From: Xenophilus aerolatus
GTDB lineage: Bacteria; Pseudomonadota; Gammaproteobacteria; Burkholderiales; Burkholderiaceae_C
Reading direction: 5' to 3'
NCBI GenBank assembly: GCA_029968055.1
Contig: JASCNX010000008.1
Span: 1 to 64,000 of the forward strand
Length of the DNA stretch: 64,000 nt
The notes under the pieces were generated by a model that saw only the letters and a list, made by a program, of their open reading frames with translations, was not told the DNA's origin and did no database searches. This document shows, piece after piece, positions 21,850-30,066 of this stretch (within the stretch, counting starts at the first letter, position 1; the number at the start of each line of letters is the position of its first letter). Position numbers and translations under genes: made by a program.

Positions 21850-22671
21850 TCAATAGCTGTTCGGGCCTGCGGCGGGCGCCGCCTTGTACTTGGCCAGCAG
21901 TTGTCGGGCGGCCGACGTCAGGAGGATGGTGTCCACCCCCACGGCCACGAACAGCGCACCGGCGGCCAGCCACTTGCGCGCCTGCTCCTCGGTGGTGGAG
22001 AGGATGCCTGGCGCCTTGCCGGCCTTCAGGATGCGCGCGATGCCGTCGGCGATGGCCGCCTGCACCTCGGGGTGGCCGGGGTTGCCCACGTGGCCCATCG
22101 AGGCCGACAGGTCGGCCGGGCCGATGAACACGCCGTCCACGCCGGGCGTGGCGGCGATGGCGTCGAGGTTCTTCATCGCCTCGACGGTCTCGGCCTGCAC
22201 CAGCAGGCAGGTCTGCGCGTTGGCCTCGTGCAGGTACTGCGGGTAGGCCTGCCAGCGCGAGGCACGCGCCAGGGCGCTGCCCATCCCGCGGATGCCGTCG
22301 GGCGGGTAGCGCATCGCCCGCACCAGCTGCGCCGCATGCTCGGCGGTATCGACCATCGGCACCAGGATGGTCTGGGCGCCGATGTCGAGCATCTGCTTGA
22401 TCAGCGCGGTGTCGCCGACCGGCACGCGCACGATGGGATGCGAGCGGCTGGCCCCGGGCGGCAGCGCGGACGCGGCGCTGGCGATGCCCTGCAACTGCAC
22501 GAGCACCGAGCGCACGTCGTTGGGCGCGTGCTCGCCATCGACCAGCAGCCAGTCGTAGCCCGTGCCGGCGAGCATCTCGGCGGCGTAGCCGTCGGCCAGG
22601 CCGACCCACAGGCCGATCTGCGGTTGCTTGTCGGCGAGGGCCTGCTTGAAGGTGTTGGTGGGGGTCTTCAT
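21850..22671 (-). CDS. hpaI: 4-hydroxy-2-oxoheptane-1,7-dioate aldolase
   Basis: This 273-residue class II aldolase cleaves 4-hydroxy-2-oxoheptanedioate to pyruvate and succinate semialdehyde, the last step of the homoprotocatechuate pathway. It shows [50 protein letters not shown] and [13 protein letters not shown] with the metal-binding glutamate and aspartate. The start [12 protein letters not shown] is typical of HpaI. It lies 11 bases after hpaH. The closely related glucarate-type aldolases cannot be excluded from sequence alone, but the context decides. Confidence 0.93.
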   Translation of the reverse strand: MKTPTNTFKQALADKQPQIGLWVGLADGYAAEMLAGTGYDWLLVDGEHAPNDVRSVLVQLQGIASAASALPPGASRSHPIVRVPVGDTALIKQMLDIGAQTILVPMVDTAEHAAQLVRAMRYPPDGIRGMGSALARASRWQAYPQYLHEANAQTCLLVQAETVEAMKNLDAIAATPGVDGVFIGPADLSASMGHVGNPGHPEVQAAIADGIARILKAGKAPGILSTTEEQARKWLAAGALFVAVGVDTILLTSAARQLLAKYKAAPAAGPNSY

Positions 22672-22682
22672 GCGGATCCCTT

Positions 22683-23483
22683 TCAGACGAACTTGAACTC
22701 GAAGCGCCCGAGCCGCCCGTAGTCGGCATCGAACACGTCGCCGCGCTTCGCAGCCACCGGCCGCGTGAAGGAGCCGGCCAGCACCACCTGGCCGGGCAGC
22801 AGGGCCTCGCCCCAGGGCGCGAGCTTGCGCGCCAGCCAGGCCACGCCGACGGCCGGGTGGCCCTGCACGCCGGCGGCCAGGCCCGTCTCCTCGACGGCGC
22901 CGTTCTGCCGCAGGACGGCGCCGCACCAGGGCAGGTCGACATCGCCGGGCCGCACGCGTTCGCCGCCCAGCACGATGCCGGCGTTGGCGGCGTTGTCGGA
23001 AATGGTGTCGAACACCTTGCGCATGACCCGGGTGTGGCGGTCGAACTGCTCGATGCGCGCGTCGATGATCTCGATGGCCGGCTGCACGTACTCCGTCGCC
23101 GCGAGCACATCGTCCACGCCGACGGCTTCGCCCTCGAGCCGCGACTTGAGGACGAAGGCCAGCTCCACCTCCACGCGCGGCGCGATGAAGCGCTCGGTGG
23201 GGATGTCGCCGGGCGCGAAGAACATGTCGTCCAGCAGCGTGCCGTAGTCGGGCTCGTCGATCTGGCTGGCGATCTGCATGGCGCGCGAGGTGAGGCCGAT
23301 CTTGTGGCCCTTGACGGTGCGGCCCTCGGCGAGCTTGGTCGTCACCCAGGCGCGCGAGATGGCGTAGCCGTCCTGGACGGTCATGCCGGGAAAGCGCTTG
23401 GAGAAGTGCTCGACCTGCACGCGCGAGCGCTCGCTGGCATGGAGCTCTGCCGCGAGCTGGTCGATGACGTCGGATGGGAGCAT
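22683..23483 (-). CDS. hpaH: 2-oxo-hept-4-ene-1,7-dioate hydratase
   Basis: This 266-residue FAH-fold hydratase adds water to the ring-fission-derived oxo-heptenedioate, giving the HpaI substrate. Marks are [34 protein letters not shown] (metal ligands) and [12 protein letters not shown]. The end of the protein is [16 protein letters not shown]. The gene order hpaF-hpaH-hpaI on one strand with 5-12 base gaps supports one operon. The ATG at 23483 gives the family length. Confidence 0.93.
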   Translation of the reverse strand: MLPSDVIDQLAAELHASERSRVQVEHFSKRFPGMTVQDGYAISRAWVTTKLAEGRTVKGHKIGLTSRAMQIASQIDEPDYGTLLDDMFFAPGDIPTERFIAPRVEVELAFVLKSRLEGEAVGVDDVLAATEYVQPAIEIIDARIEQFDRHTRVMRKVFDTISDNAANAGIVLGGERVRPGDVDLPWCGAVLRQNGAVEETGLAAGVQGHPAVGVAWLARKLAPWGEALLPGQVVLAGSFTRPVAAKRGDVFDADYGRLGRFEFKFV

Positions 23484-23488
23484 CGGTA

Positions 23489-23896
23489 TCAGGCCTTGTT
23501 GAAGAGGGGATGCAGGTTGCCGTGCTTGCCGTCGTACACCTGCCCGGGACTCTCGTCGATCTGCAGGGTGCAGCCCAGCAGCTGCCGGCCGAAGATCGGG
23601 TCGAAGTGCGCCTTCACGGCCGCCAGCAGTGCGTCTCCGGCTTTCGCCTTGACCGCGTCCGAGCGGCCCGCGCCCATGCGCAGGTTGAGGTACACGAAGG
23701 CGTAGTCGTCCTTGCCGTCGGCCACGGCGTAGTGTGCCGCGGGGAAGGCCAGCACGCGCGTGCCGCCGGTCGGGAAGACCTGGCGGCCGTCCTCGTCGCG
23801 CTGCTCGAGCATCGTGTCGGCCAGCCGGCGGCACAGCGCCGTCATGTCGGTGCGGCCGTCGAGGTTGGGGGTGTAGAGGATGACGAGGTGGGGCAT
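23489..23896 (-). CDS. hpaF: 5-carboxymethyl-2-hydroxymuconate delta-isomerase
   Basis: This 135-residue tautomerase-superfamily enzyme isomerises 5-carboxymethyl-2-hydroxymuconate. The N-terminal proline at residue 2 ([12 protein letters not shown]) is the catalytic base after Met removal. The repeat [16 protein letters not shown] and [14 protein letters not shown] fit the family. It lies 5 bases upstream of hpaH. A 605-base repeat-rich gap separates it from hpaD, so this distal half of the operon may be expressed at a different level. Confidence 0.92.
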   Translation of the reverse strand: MPHLVILYTPNLDGRTDMTALCRRLADTMLEQRDEDGRQVFPTGGTRVLAFPAAHYAVADGKDDYAFVYLNLRMGAGRSDAVKAKAGDALLAAVKAHFDPIFGRQLLGCTLQIDESPGQVYDGKHGNLHPLFNKA

Positions 23897-24501
23897 GGGC
23901 TTTTTTATCGTCCGTGGGTGCGCGCCGTGGATGGGGGCCTGGGGCGCGGGCTCATACCGGGGCGGTCTGCTTCGCAGACTTCACTGCGGTGCTCGGCCGA
24001 GGGGCGGTGCCGCAGAACTCGCTGCGTTCACTTCGTTCACTATGCTCAAACAGCTGCGGCAAGTCAGATGTTGAAGCGTGCCATGCTGCGCTGGCACGCC
24101 CGCCCCACGGCCTGCGCGCCTCGCCGCCCCGGAAATCGCCCGCGCCCCAGGCCCCCATCCACGGCGCGTGGAAAGGGCGGGGGTGCATCTTTCCCCGGCG
24201 GTGCGCGACAGCGCTCGTTCAACCCGAGCGCAGGACCGGGCCCCGGCAAGGGGGCGGTGGCGCGCCTGTGGAGCGCCGAGAAGCGCAGGGCGGCCGGGCT
24301 GCATGCCTGCCGAAGGACAGGCATGCTTCGTCATCTGACTCGGCGCAGCTGTCCGAGCGAAGTGAACGCAGTGAACGCAGCGAGTTCTGCGCCGGCCCGG
24401 CCACCCGAGCATCGCAGGGCAGTCGGCGCAGCCGACCGCTCCACCGGCGCGCCACCGCCCCCTTGGCGGGGCCCGGTCCGGACCACAGAAAACCAAGCCG
24501 T
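23897..24501. repeat. 605-bp non-coding nest of inverted repeats between hpaD and hpaF
   Basis: Three nested pairs are visible: a perfect 31-bp pair (23921-23951 with 24138-24168), a roughly 60-bp imperfect pair (24009-24067 with 24334-24395, including CAGAACTCGCTGCGTTCACT), and a 39-bp pair with two mismatches (24233-24271 with 24441-24479). A perfect 9-bp hairpin with an 8-base loop lies at 24301-24326. Open frames across it are low-complexity and have no ribosome sites. This looks like a composite of REP/BIME-type elements, not a gene. Confidence 0.8.
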
Positions 24502-25425
24502 TCACAACCGCGACACCGCCTGAAACCCTTCAGCACTCGACGCCTGCGCCTTCGGCACCGCCCGCCCATCCTGCGGCGTCACCGGCAGCACCACATTGAT
24601 CTGCCCCGTCCCCGACGAGCCGAAGTACGGCGTCACCACCTCGCCTCGCCCGTCGTAGGCCGACCAGCCCAGCGCACCCAGCAGCATGGCCGTGTCGTGC
24701 ATGAAGCCCTCGCCGTGCCCCTTGGCCGCGTACTCGGGCAGCATGGCGCAGAAGTCGGCCCACTCGCCGTCTTCCCACATCTTCACCACGTCGTGGTCCA
24801 TGCGTTCGAGCAGCGGGCTCCAGATGCGGTCGGCGAATTGCGGCGCCAGGCCGTTCTGCGCGAAGCGGTGCGACATCGATCCGCTGGCGAAGAAGGCCAC
24901 CGTGCCGTCGTAGTGGTCTTCCACAGCGCGGCGCATCGCCCAGCCCAGGCGCGCGCTGTCGGCGAGGTAGTGGCTGGTGCACAGGGCCGACACGCAGATC
25001 GCCTTGAAGTGCAGGTCCTCGTTCATGTAGCGCATCGGCACCAGCGTGCCGTACTCCGGGCCCAGCGTGGTCGCGTCGTGTGCCAGCGTTTCCACACCCC
25101 AGTCGTTGCACGCCTGCGCCAGCAGCTTGCCCAGCACCGGGTTGCCGGGGATCTCGTAGGGCATGTTGCTGATGAAGTGCGGCAGCTCGTTGCTCGAGTA
25201 CACGCCCTTGAAATGCGGCGCGCAGTTCAGGTGGTAGCTGGCATTGACGAGCCAGTGCGTGTCGAACACCACGATGGTGTCCACGCCCAGCGCGCGGCAG
25301 CGGCGGCCGATCTCCTTCAGGCCGTCGATGGCGGCCTGGCGGCTGCCCTTGCGCGGGCCGTCCAGCTCGCTCAGGTAGAGCGACGGCACGTGCGTGATCT
25401 TGGCGGCGAGTGCGAGCCTACCCAT
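24502..25425 (-). CDS. hpaD: 3,4-dihydroxyphenylacetate 2,3-dioxygenase
   Basis: This 307-residue extradiol dioxygenase of the LigB type opens the ring of homoprotocatechuate using Fe(II). It begins MGRLALAAKITHVPSLYLSE and includes VFDTHWLVNASYHLN, YGTLVPMRYMNED, ASGSMSHRF and EGFMHDTAMLLGALGW, all close to the enteric HpaD. A strong AGGAGG ribosome site 8 bases before the ATG at 25425 decides the start; an in-frame ATG three codons upstream lies inside that site. The C-terminus FFGSSGTGQINVVLPV (as YFGSSGTGQINVVLP here) is followed by a short extra tail. Confidence 0.95.
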   Translation of the reverse strand: MGRLALAAKITHVPSLYLSELDGPRKGSRQAAIDGLKEIGRRCRALGVDTIVVFDTHWLVNASYHLNCAPHFKGVYSSNELPHFISNMPYEIPGNPVLGKLLAQACNDWGVETLAHDATTLGPEYGTLVPMRYMNEDLHFKAICVSALCTSHYLADSARLGWAMRRAVEDHYDGTVAFFASGSMSHRFAQNGLAPQFADRIWSPLLERMDHDVVKMWEDGEWADFCAMLPEYAAKGHGEGFMHDTAMLLGALGWSAYDGRGEVVTPYFGSSGTGQINVVLPVTPQDGRAVPKAQASSAEGFQAVSRL

Positions 25426-25462
25426 GGCGAGCACCTCCTTGGTTGGCGAGTTTGCCCATCGG

Positions 25463-26443
25463 TCAGCCCTCCAGCGTGATGTTGCCTCTGCGGATCACCT
25501 CGGCGTACTTGGCGATCTCGCTGCGGATGAAGGCCGCGAACTGCTCGGGCGTGCCCGAGAGCGAGGCGATGCCGCCCTTCTCGAAGGCCGCCGTCACCGC
25601 GGGGGCGGCCAGCGCGCGGTTCACCGCGGCGTTCATGGCCTGCACCACGGCGTCGGGCGTCGCCGCGGGCGCGAGCAGGCCGTTCCAGGAGTTCGATTCC
25701 ACCGCCACGCCCTGTTCGGCCAGCGTGGGAATGTCGGGCGCATAGACCGAGCGCTGCCGGGTCGCCATGCCCAGCGCCACCAGCTTGCCCGACTGCACAT
25801 GGCCGCGGAACTCGGGCCAGTTGCCGAACATCACGGTCACCTGCCCGCCCAGCAGGTCGGTCAGGGCCGGGCCCTGGCCCTTGTAGGGCACGTGGATGAG
25901 TTCGATGCCCATCTGCTGCGCCAGCAGCGCGCCCGAGAGGTGGGCCGAGGTGCCGCTGCCGAAGGAGGCATAGCTGATCGAGCCCGGCCGGGCCTTCGCC
26001 GCCGCGCGCAGGTCGGCGATCGTCTTCAGCCCGCTGCCGGGGTGCGTGGCGAGCACGTGCTCCGACATGCCCATCAGCGCCACCGGGCGCAGGTCCTTCA
26101 GCGTGTCGTAGGGCAGCTTCTTCACCAGCGTGGCATTGGCACAGAAGCTGTTGGCCACCGTCACGAAGTTGGCGCCGTCGGGCGCCGACTTGGCCACGTA
26201 GTCGACGCCGATCACCGTGCCCGCGCCGGGCTTGTTGTCCACGATCACCGGCTGGCCCAGCGCCTTGCCCAGCTCGGTGCCGACCAGGCGCGTCACGTAG
26301 TCGGTGGTGCCCCCGGGCGGGAAGGGCACGACCAGGTGCACCGGCTTGCCGGGCCACGCGCCCTGGGCATGCGCGAGCAGCGGCCAGGCGCCCAGCGCGG
26401 CGGCGGCCTGCAGCAGCGTGCGGCGGGAAAGGGATGGCGGCAT
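25463..26443 (-). CDS. tripartite tricarboxylate transporter (Bug-family) substrate-binding protein inside the hpa operon
   Basis: This 326-residue periplasmic receptor has a signal peptide (MPPSLSRRTLLQAAAALGA; twin-arginine-like SRRTLL) and Bug marks: VVPFPPGGTTDYVTRLVG, VIVDNKPGAGTVIGVDYVAK, PDGANFVTVAN and VPYKGQGPALTDLLGGQV. It lies between hpaE and hpaD on the same strand, so it probably binds an aromatic acid of this pathway, such as (homo)protocatechuate or 4-hydroxyphenylacetate. No TctA or TctB partner is present nearby. A GGAG-type ribosome site precedes the ATG. Confidence 0.92.
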   Translation of the reverse strand: MPPSLSRRTLLQAAAALGAWPLLAHAQGAWPGKPVHLVVPFPPGGTTDYVTRLVGTELGKALGQPVIVDNKPGAGTVIGVDYVAKSAPDGANFVTVANSFCANATLVKKLPYDTLKDLRPVALMGMSEHVLATHPGSGLKTIADLRAAAKARPGSISYASFGSGTSAHLSGALLAQQMGIELIHVPYKGQGPALTDLLGGQVTVMFGNWPEFRGHVQSGKLVALGMATRQRSVYAPDIPTLAEQGVAVESNSWNGLLAPAATPDAVVQAMNAAVNRALAAPAVTAAFEKGGIASLSGTPEQFAAFIRSEIAKYAEVIRRGNITLEG

Positions 26444-26488
26444 CGGGTCGTCTCCGTCGTTCTTCTTTGCTCGGGTCGGGCCGCGTCG

Positions 26489-27949
26489 TCAGACACCCCA
26501 GTGCGGAATGTGGTGCGAGCCGAGCGACACCGCCACGTTCTTCGGCTCGCAGAACACCTCGTAGCTCCAGGTGCCGCCCTCGCGCCCCGTGCCGCTGGCC
26601 TTGGTGCCGCCGAAGGGCTGGCGCAGGTCCCGCACGTTCTGGCTGTTGACGAAGCACATGCCCGCCTCGATGGCCGCCGCGACGCGGTGCGCACGGCCGA
26701 TGTTCTCGGTCCACACGTAGCTCGACAGGCCGTACTGGATGTCGTTGGCCAGCTCGATCGCGTGCGCCTCGTCCTTGAAGGGGATCAGGCAGGCCACGGG
26801 CCCGAAGATCTCGTCCTGCGCGATCTTCATGCGGTTGTCGACGTCGGCGAACACGGTCGGCGCCACGTAGTTGCCCTTCTTCACCCGCTCGGGCAGGCCG
26901 GCCGGCGTGTCGAGGCCGCCGCACAGCAGCGTCGCGCCTTCCTTGGGGCCCAGTTCGATGTAGCTGCGCACCTTGGCCAGGTGGCCCTGGCTGATCATCG
27001 GGCCGACGATGGTCTTCTCGTCGAGCGGGTCGCCCACGGTGATCTTCTTCGCGCGCTCCACGAACTTCGCCACGAAGTCGGCGTAGATCGACTGCTGCAC
27101 CAGGATGCGGCTGCCCGCCGTGCAGCGCTCGCCGTTGTTGCTGAAGATCATGAACACCGCGGCATCGAGCGCACGCGCCAGGTCGGCGTCGTCGAAGACC
27201 ACGAAGGGCGACTTGCCGCCCAGCTCCATGCTGAACTTCTTCAGTCCGGCGCTCTTCACGATGCGGTTGCCCGTGGCCGTGGAGCCGGTGAAGCTGATCG
27301 CCCGCACGTCCGGGTGCGCCACCAGCGGCTCGCCGGCCTCCTTGCCATAGCCGTGCACCAGGTTCAGCACGCCGGCGGGAATGCCGGCTTCCAGCGCCAG
27401 CTCGCCCAGGCGCGCGGCCGTCATCGGCGACAGCTCGCTCATCTTCAGCACCGCCGTGTTGCCGAAGGCCAGGCAGGGCGCGACCTTCCAGGTGGCGGTC
27501 ATGAAGGGCACGTTCCACGGGCTGATGAGCGCGCACACGCCCACCGGGTGGAACAGCGTGTAGTTCAGGTGCGTCGGCGTGGGGTAGGTGTGGCCGTCCA
27601 CCCGCGTGCACATCTCGGCGAAGTAATGGAAGTTGTCGGCCGCGCGCGGCACCAGCTGCTTGCCGGTCTGCGCGATGACCTGGCCGCAGTCGTTGGTCTC
27701 GGTCTGCGCGATCTCGGGCACGTGTTTCGCGATCAGGTCGCCCAGCTTGCGGATCAGCCTGGCGCGCTCGGGCGCGGGCGTGTTGGCCCACTTGGGGAAG
27801 GCCTCCTTGGCGGCGGCCACGGCCGCGTTCACTTGCGACAAGCCGCCCTGGGCCACTTCGGCCAGGACCTCCTGCGTGGCGGGGTTGACGGTCTGGAAGT
27901 AGTCGCTGCCGGCGACGGCCTTGCCGGCGATGAGGTGGTCGATACGCAT
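26489..27949 (-). CDS. hpaE: 5-carboxymethyl-2-hydroxymuconate semialdehyde dehydrogenase
   Basis: This 486-residue NAD-dependent aldehyde dehydrogenase oxidises the ring-cleavage semialdehyde. The family catalytic parts are present: LISPWNVPFMTATWKVAP, ISFTGSTATGNRIVKSAG, FSMELGGKSPFVVFDDAD with the general-base glutamate, and FSNNGERCTAGSRILVQ with the nucleophilic cysteine. The N-terminus MRIDHLIAGKAV is typical of HpaE. I chose the ATG at 27949; a GTG at 28003 would add 18 residues. The assignment to HpaE within the ALDH family rests on the operon. Confidence 0.93.
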   Translation of the reverse strand: MRIDHLIAGKAVAGSDYFQTVNPATQEVLAEVAQGGLSQVNAAVAAAKEAFPKWANTPAPERARLIRKLGDLIAKHVPEIAQTETNDCGQVIAQTGKQLVPRAADNFHYFAEMCTRVDGHTYPTPTHLNYTLFHPVGVCALISPWNVPFMTATWKVAPCLAFGNTAVLKMSELSPMTAARLGELALEAGIPAGVLNLVHGYGKEAGEPLVAHPDVRAISFTGSTATGNRIVKSAGLKKFSMELGGKSPFVVFDDADLARALDAAVFMIFSNNGERCTAGSRILVQQSIYADFVAKFVERAKKITVGDPLDEKTIVGPMISQGHLAKVRSYIELGPKEGATLLCGGLDTPAGLPERVKKGNYVAPTVFADVDNRMKIAQDEIFGPVACLIPFKDEAHAIELANDIQYGLSSYVWTENIGRAHRVAAAIEAGMCFVNSQNVRDLRQPFGGTKASGTGREGGTWSYEVFCEPKNVAVSLGSHHIPHWGV

Positions 27950-28031
27950 GTCAATGGCTCCTGTCGCCGGCCATCGCCGGCTGCGCATGAAAGGAAAGTG
28001 CACCGAAGGCCGCGGAGCAGGCCACGCCAGG

Positions 28032-28093
28032 GCACCCGAGGAACCGGCTTTGCCGGGCCTCTGGGTGCGCCCCCTTCGCGCAGCAGAAGGGGG
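28032..28093. repeat. two adjacent GC hairpins between hpaG2 and hpaE
   Basis: The first hairpin pairs 28032-28041 with 28058-28068 around an inner CCGGC-TTT-GCCGG. The second pairs CCCCCTTC (28070-28077) with GAAGGGGG (28086-28093). The 15-base string GGGTGCGCCCCCTTC at 28063-28077 recurs at 40270-40284, so this is a dispersed repeat family. Confidence 0.65.
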
Positions 28094-28129
28094 TTGGCGA
28101 AGCGCGCAGCGCGAAGCCTGGGGGTTGCT

Positions 28130-28882
28130 TCATGTTTCCTCGATGGTGTTCGTGAGCGCGCCGATGCGCTCGATCTCGGTGACGACGACGTCGCCGTGCC
28201 TGCAGTCCACCACGCCGTCGGGCGTGCCGGTCAGGATCAGGTCGCCCGGCTGCAGCGTCATGAAGGCGCTGAAGTACTCGATGAGAAAGGGCGCGTCGAA
28301 GATCATGTCCTTCGTGCTGCCGCGCTGCGTGACCGTGCCGTTGACGGTGGTCGTCAGCGCCAGGTTCATCGGGTCGGGCACGTCGGCGGCGTCGACGAGC
28401 CAGGGCCCGATGGGCGTGCAGGTGTCGCGGTTCTTCACGCGCAGGTTGGGGCGGTACCAGTTCTCGAGGTAGTCGCGGATCGCGTAGTCGTTGGCCACGG
28501 TGTAGCCGCCGATGAAGTCGTAGGCATCCTGGCGGCGCACCTTGCGCGCGGTGCGGCCGACGACGATCGCGAGCTCGCACTCGTAGTGCATGAACTGCAC
28601 GCCTGCGGGGCGGCGCGTGATTTGGCGGTGGCCGATCAGCGTGCCTTCGCCCTTGACGAAGACCAGGGGCTCCTCGGGTGCCTTGAACTCGAGTTCCTTC
28701 GCGTGTTCGGCGTAGTTCAGGCCCAGCGCGAGGACGGTGCGCGGACGCGGCGTCGGCGCCAGCGGAGGCAGCCAGGTCACGGCGTCGAAGGCAGCCGCGC
28801 GGCCGTCGGCGAGCAGCAGCCGGCCGTCGCGCTCAGTGGCGTCGAAGGTGCGCCCCTCGAAGATGACACGCGCGTTCCTCAT
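28130..28882 (-). CDS. hpaG2: HpaG C-terminal-type subunit (HpaG2), 2-oxohept-3-ene dioate isomerase/decarboxylase
   Basis: This 250-residue FAH-fold protein corresponds to one half of the fused enteric HpaG. It shows LGLNYAEHAKELEFKAPEEP, FMHYECELAIVVGRTARKV with metal ligands, YTVANDYAIRDYLENWYRPN and LTGTPDGVVDCRHGD. Together with HpaG1 it should convert 5-oxo-pent-3-ene-1,2,5-tricarboxylate by decarboxylation and isomerisation. Its ATG overlaps the hpaG1 stop (ATGA), so translation is coupled. A 180-base gap with repeat hairpins separates it from hpaE. Confidence 0.9.
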   Translation of the reverse strand: MRNARVIFEGRTFDATERDGRLLLADGRAAAFDAVTWLPPLAPTPRPRTVLALGLNYAEHAKELEFKAPEEPLVFVKGEGTLIGHRQITRRPAGVQFMHYECELAIVVGRTARKVRRQDAYDFIGGYTVANDYAIRDYLENWYRPNLRVKNRDTCTPIGPWLVDAADVPDPMNLALTTTVNGTVTQRGSTKDMIFDAPFLIEYFSAFMTLQPGDLILTGTPDGVVDCRHGDVVVTEIERIGALTNTIEET

Positions 28883-29493
28883 GCGGCCTCCTTCGCCAGC
28901 GTGTTGAACAGGGGCTCGAAGCCCGCCGCGCTGACCTCGATACGCTGGCCCACCTTGGCCAGTGGCCGCCCTGCGTTGCAGCCGAGCAGGAGCACGTCGC
29001 CGGCACGCAGCGTCATGAACTCGCCCACGTCGGCCAGCAGCCGCGCGGCGGGCCGCACCAGGTGCGAGAAGTCGGCCGTGTGGCGCAGCTCGCCGTCGAT
29101 GCGCACCTCGACCACGAAGCCGGCCGGGTCGCCGCCCGTGCGCAGCGCGCCGCCGATGCCCAGGAAGCCGTCGAGGCACTTGAACTTGACCGGCGGGCGG
29201 AAGAAGCTCGCGTGCGGCACCGAGAAGTCGTTCATCAGCACATGGCCGGCCACCGTGCCGCGCTCGCCCATCACCATGCCGACGGTGGCGCCGACTTCAA
29301 CCTCGGGCACGTGCGCCGGCACGGGCACGGCGGCGCCGCTGGGCGTCCAGGTGTTGGCCGTCTTCACGTACAGCACGGGCGCCTTCGGCGGGGCCTTGTA
29401 GGGCGGCTGGTCCATCTGCGGCGCGAGCGCCTCGACCTCCGCGCGAAAGTTCAGCAGCACGCCGTACACCGTGCCGGTGGGCCAGTAGCTCAT
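28879..29493 (-). CDS. hpaG1: HpaG N-terminal-type subunit (HpaG1)
   Basis: This 204-residue FAH-fold protein is the other half of HpaG. It begins MSYWPTGTVYGVLLNFRAEV and shows APVLYVKTANTWTPSGAAV, EVEVGATVGMVMGERG and LDGFLGIGGALRTGGDPAGF. In E. coli the two halves are fused as one 429-residue enzyme; here they are separate genes joined by a 4-base ATGA overlap. Its own ATG overlaps the stop of hpaR, again by ATGA, so the three genes are translated as a coupled set. Confidence 0.88.
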   Translation of the reverse strand: MSYWPTGTVYGVLLNFRAEVEALAPQMDQPPYKAPPKAPVLYVKTANTWTPSGAAVPVPAHVPEVEVGATVGMVMGERGTVAGHVLMNDFSVPHASFFRPPVKFKCLDGFLGIGGALRTGGDPAGFVVEVRIDGELRHTADFSHLVRPAARLLADVGEFMTLRAGDVLLLGCNAGRPLAKVGQRIEVSAAGFEPLFNTLAKEAA

Positions 29494-29972
29494 TCGTCGG
29501 CTTCCTGCGCGAGTGCGGCCGCGGCTTGCGCCGTTGCCGATGCGGGTTGTTCCAGCGCGATCAGGTCGTCCAGCAGGGCATACAGCTGGGTCAGCTTGGC
29601 CTTGCCCAGCGAGCGTTCCAGCCACTGGTAGTGGGCCTCGATGCTGGTCGACAGGCGCTTGACCAGGCGCTTGCCCTTGGGCGTGGCCTCGATCACGGTG
29701 CGGCGCTGGTCTTCGGGGTCGCGGTAGCGCGTGATGAGCTCGTCGCGCTCCATGCGCGCCAGCACGCCGGTCAGGCTGGGGCCGAGGATGAAGGCCTCGC
29801 GCGCCACGCGGCCGGTTTCCACCGCGCCGTGTTCGCCCAGCACGCGCAGCACGCGCCACTGCTGGTCGGACAGCGCATGCTCGCGCAGGCTGGGCCGCGT
29901 GTGCGCCATCACGGCTTCGCGCGCCTGCAGAAGCAGGCGCGGCAGGTTGCGGTGCGAGAAGGTGGTGGCCAC
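29490..29972 (-). CDS. hpaR: HpaR, MarR-family repressor of the homoprotocatechuate operon
   Basis: This 160-residue protein has the winged helix-turn-helix of MarR (LSDQQWRVLRVLGEHGAVETG, then REAFILGPSLTGVLARMERD and the wing YRDPEDQRRTVIEATPKG). The start is a GTG at 29972. In known systems HpaR represses the meta-cleavage operon and releases DNA when the aromatic acid binds. It is the first gene of the operon, and a perfect palindrome 25 bases upstream fits autoregulation of the whole unit. Confidence 0.93.
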   Translation of the reverse strand: MATTFSHRNLPRLLLQAREAVMAHTRPSLREHALSDQQWRVLRVLGEHGAVETGRVAREAFILGPSLTGVLARMERDELITRYRDPEDQRRTVIEATPKGKRLVKRLSTSIEAHYQWLERSLGKAKLTQLYALLDDLIALEQPASATAQAAAALAQEADE

Positions 29973-29996
29973 GGTGCGGTCTGTCTCGTTCTATTT

Positions 29997-30012
29997 ATTT
30001 AACATGTTAAAT
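29997..30012. promoter_or_regulatory. probable HpaR operator
   Basis: ATTTAACATGTTAAAT is a perfect 16-bp palindrome in a short AT-rich patch between hpaR and radA. Its size and symmetry fit a MarR-family dimer, and its place just upstream of hpaR fits autoregulation. It could also influence radA, which starts 55 bases to the right. Exact -35/-10 boxes were not clear. Confidence 0.75.
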
Positions 30013-30066
30013 GAATGAGGCGGCGGGCGCGTCCTCGGGTTTACCCGTGCTCCCTACACTCGCCCG

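Noticed and set aside
23914-25479. Plus-strand open frame across the repeat nest and hpaD
   Set aside because: It is composed of repeat-derived low-complexity sequence and the antisense of hpaD, without a ribosome site.
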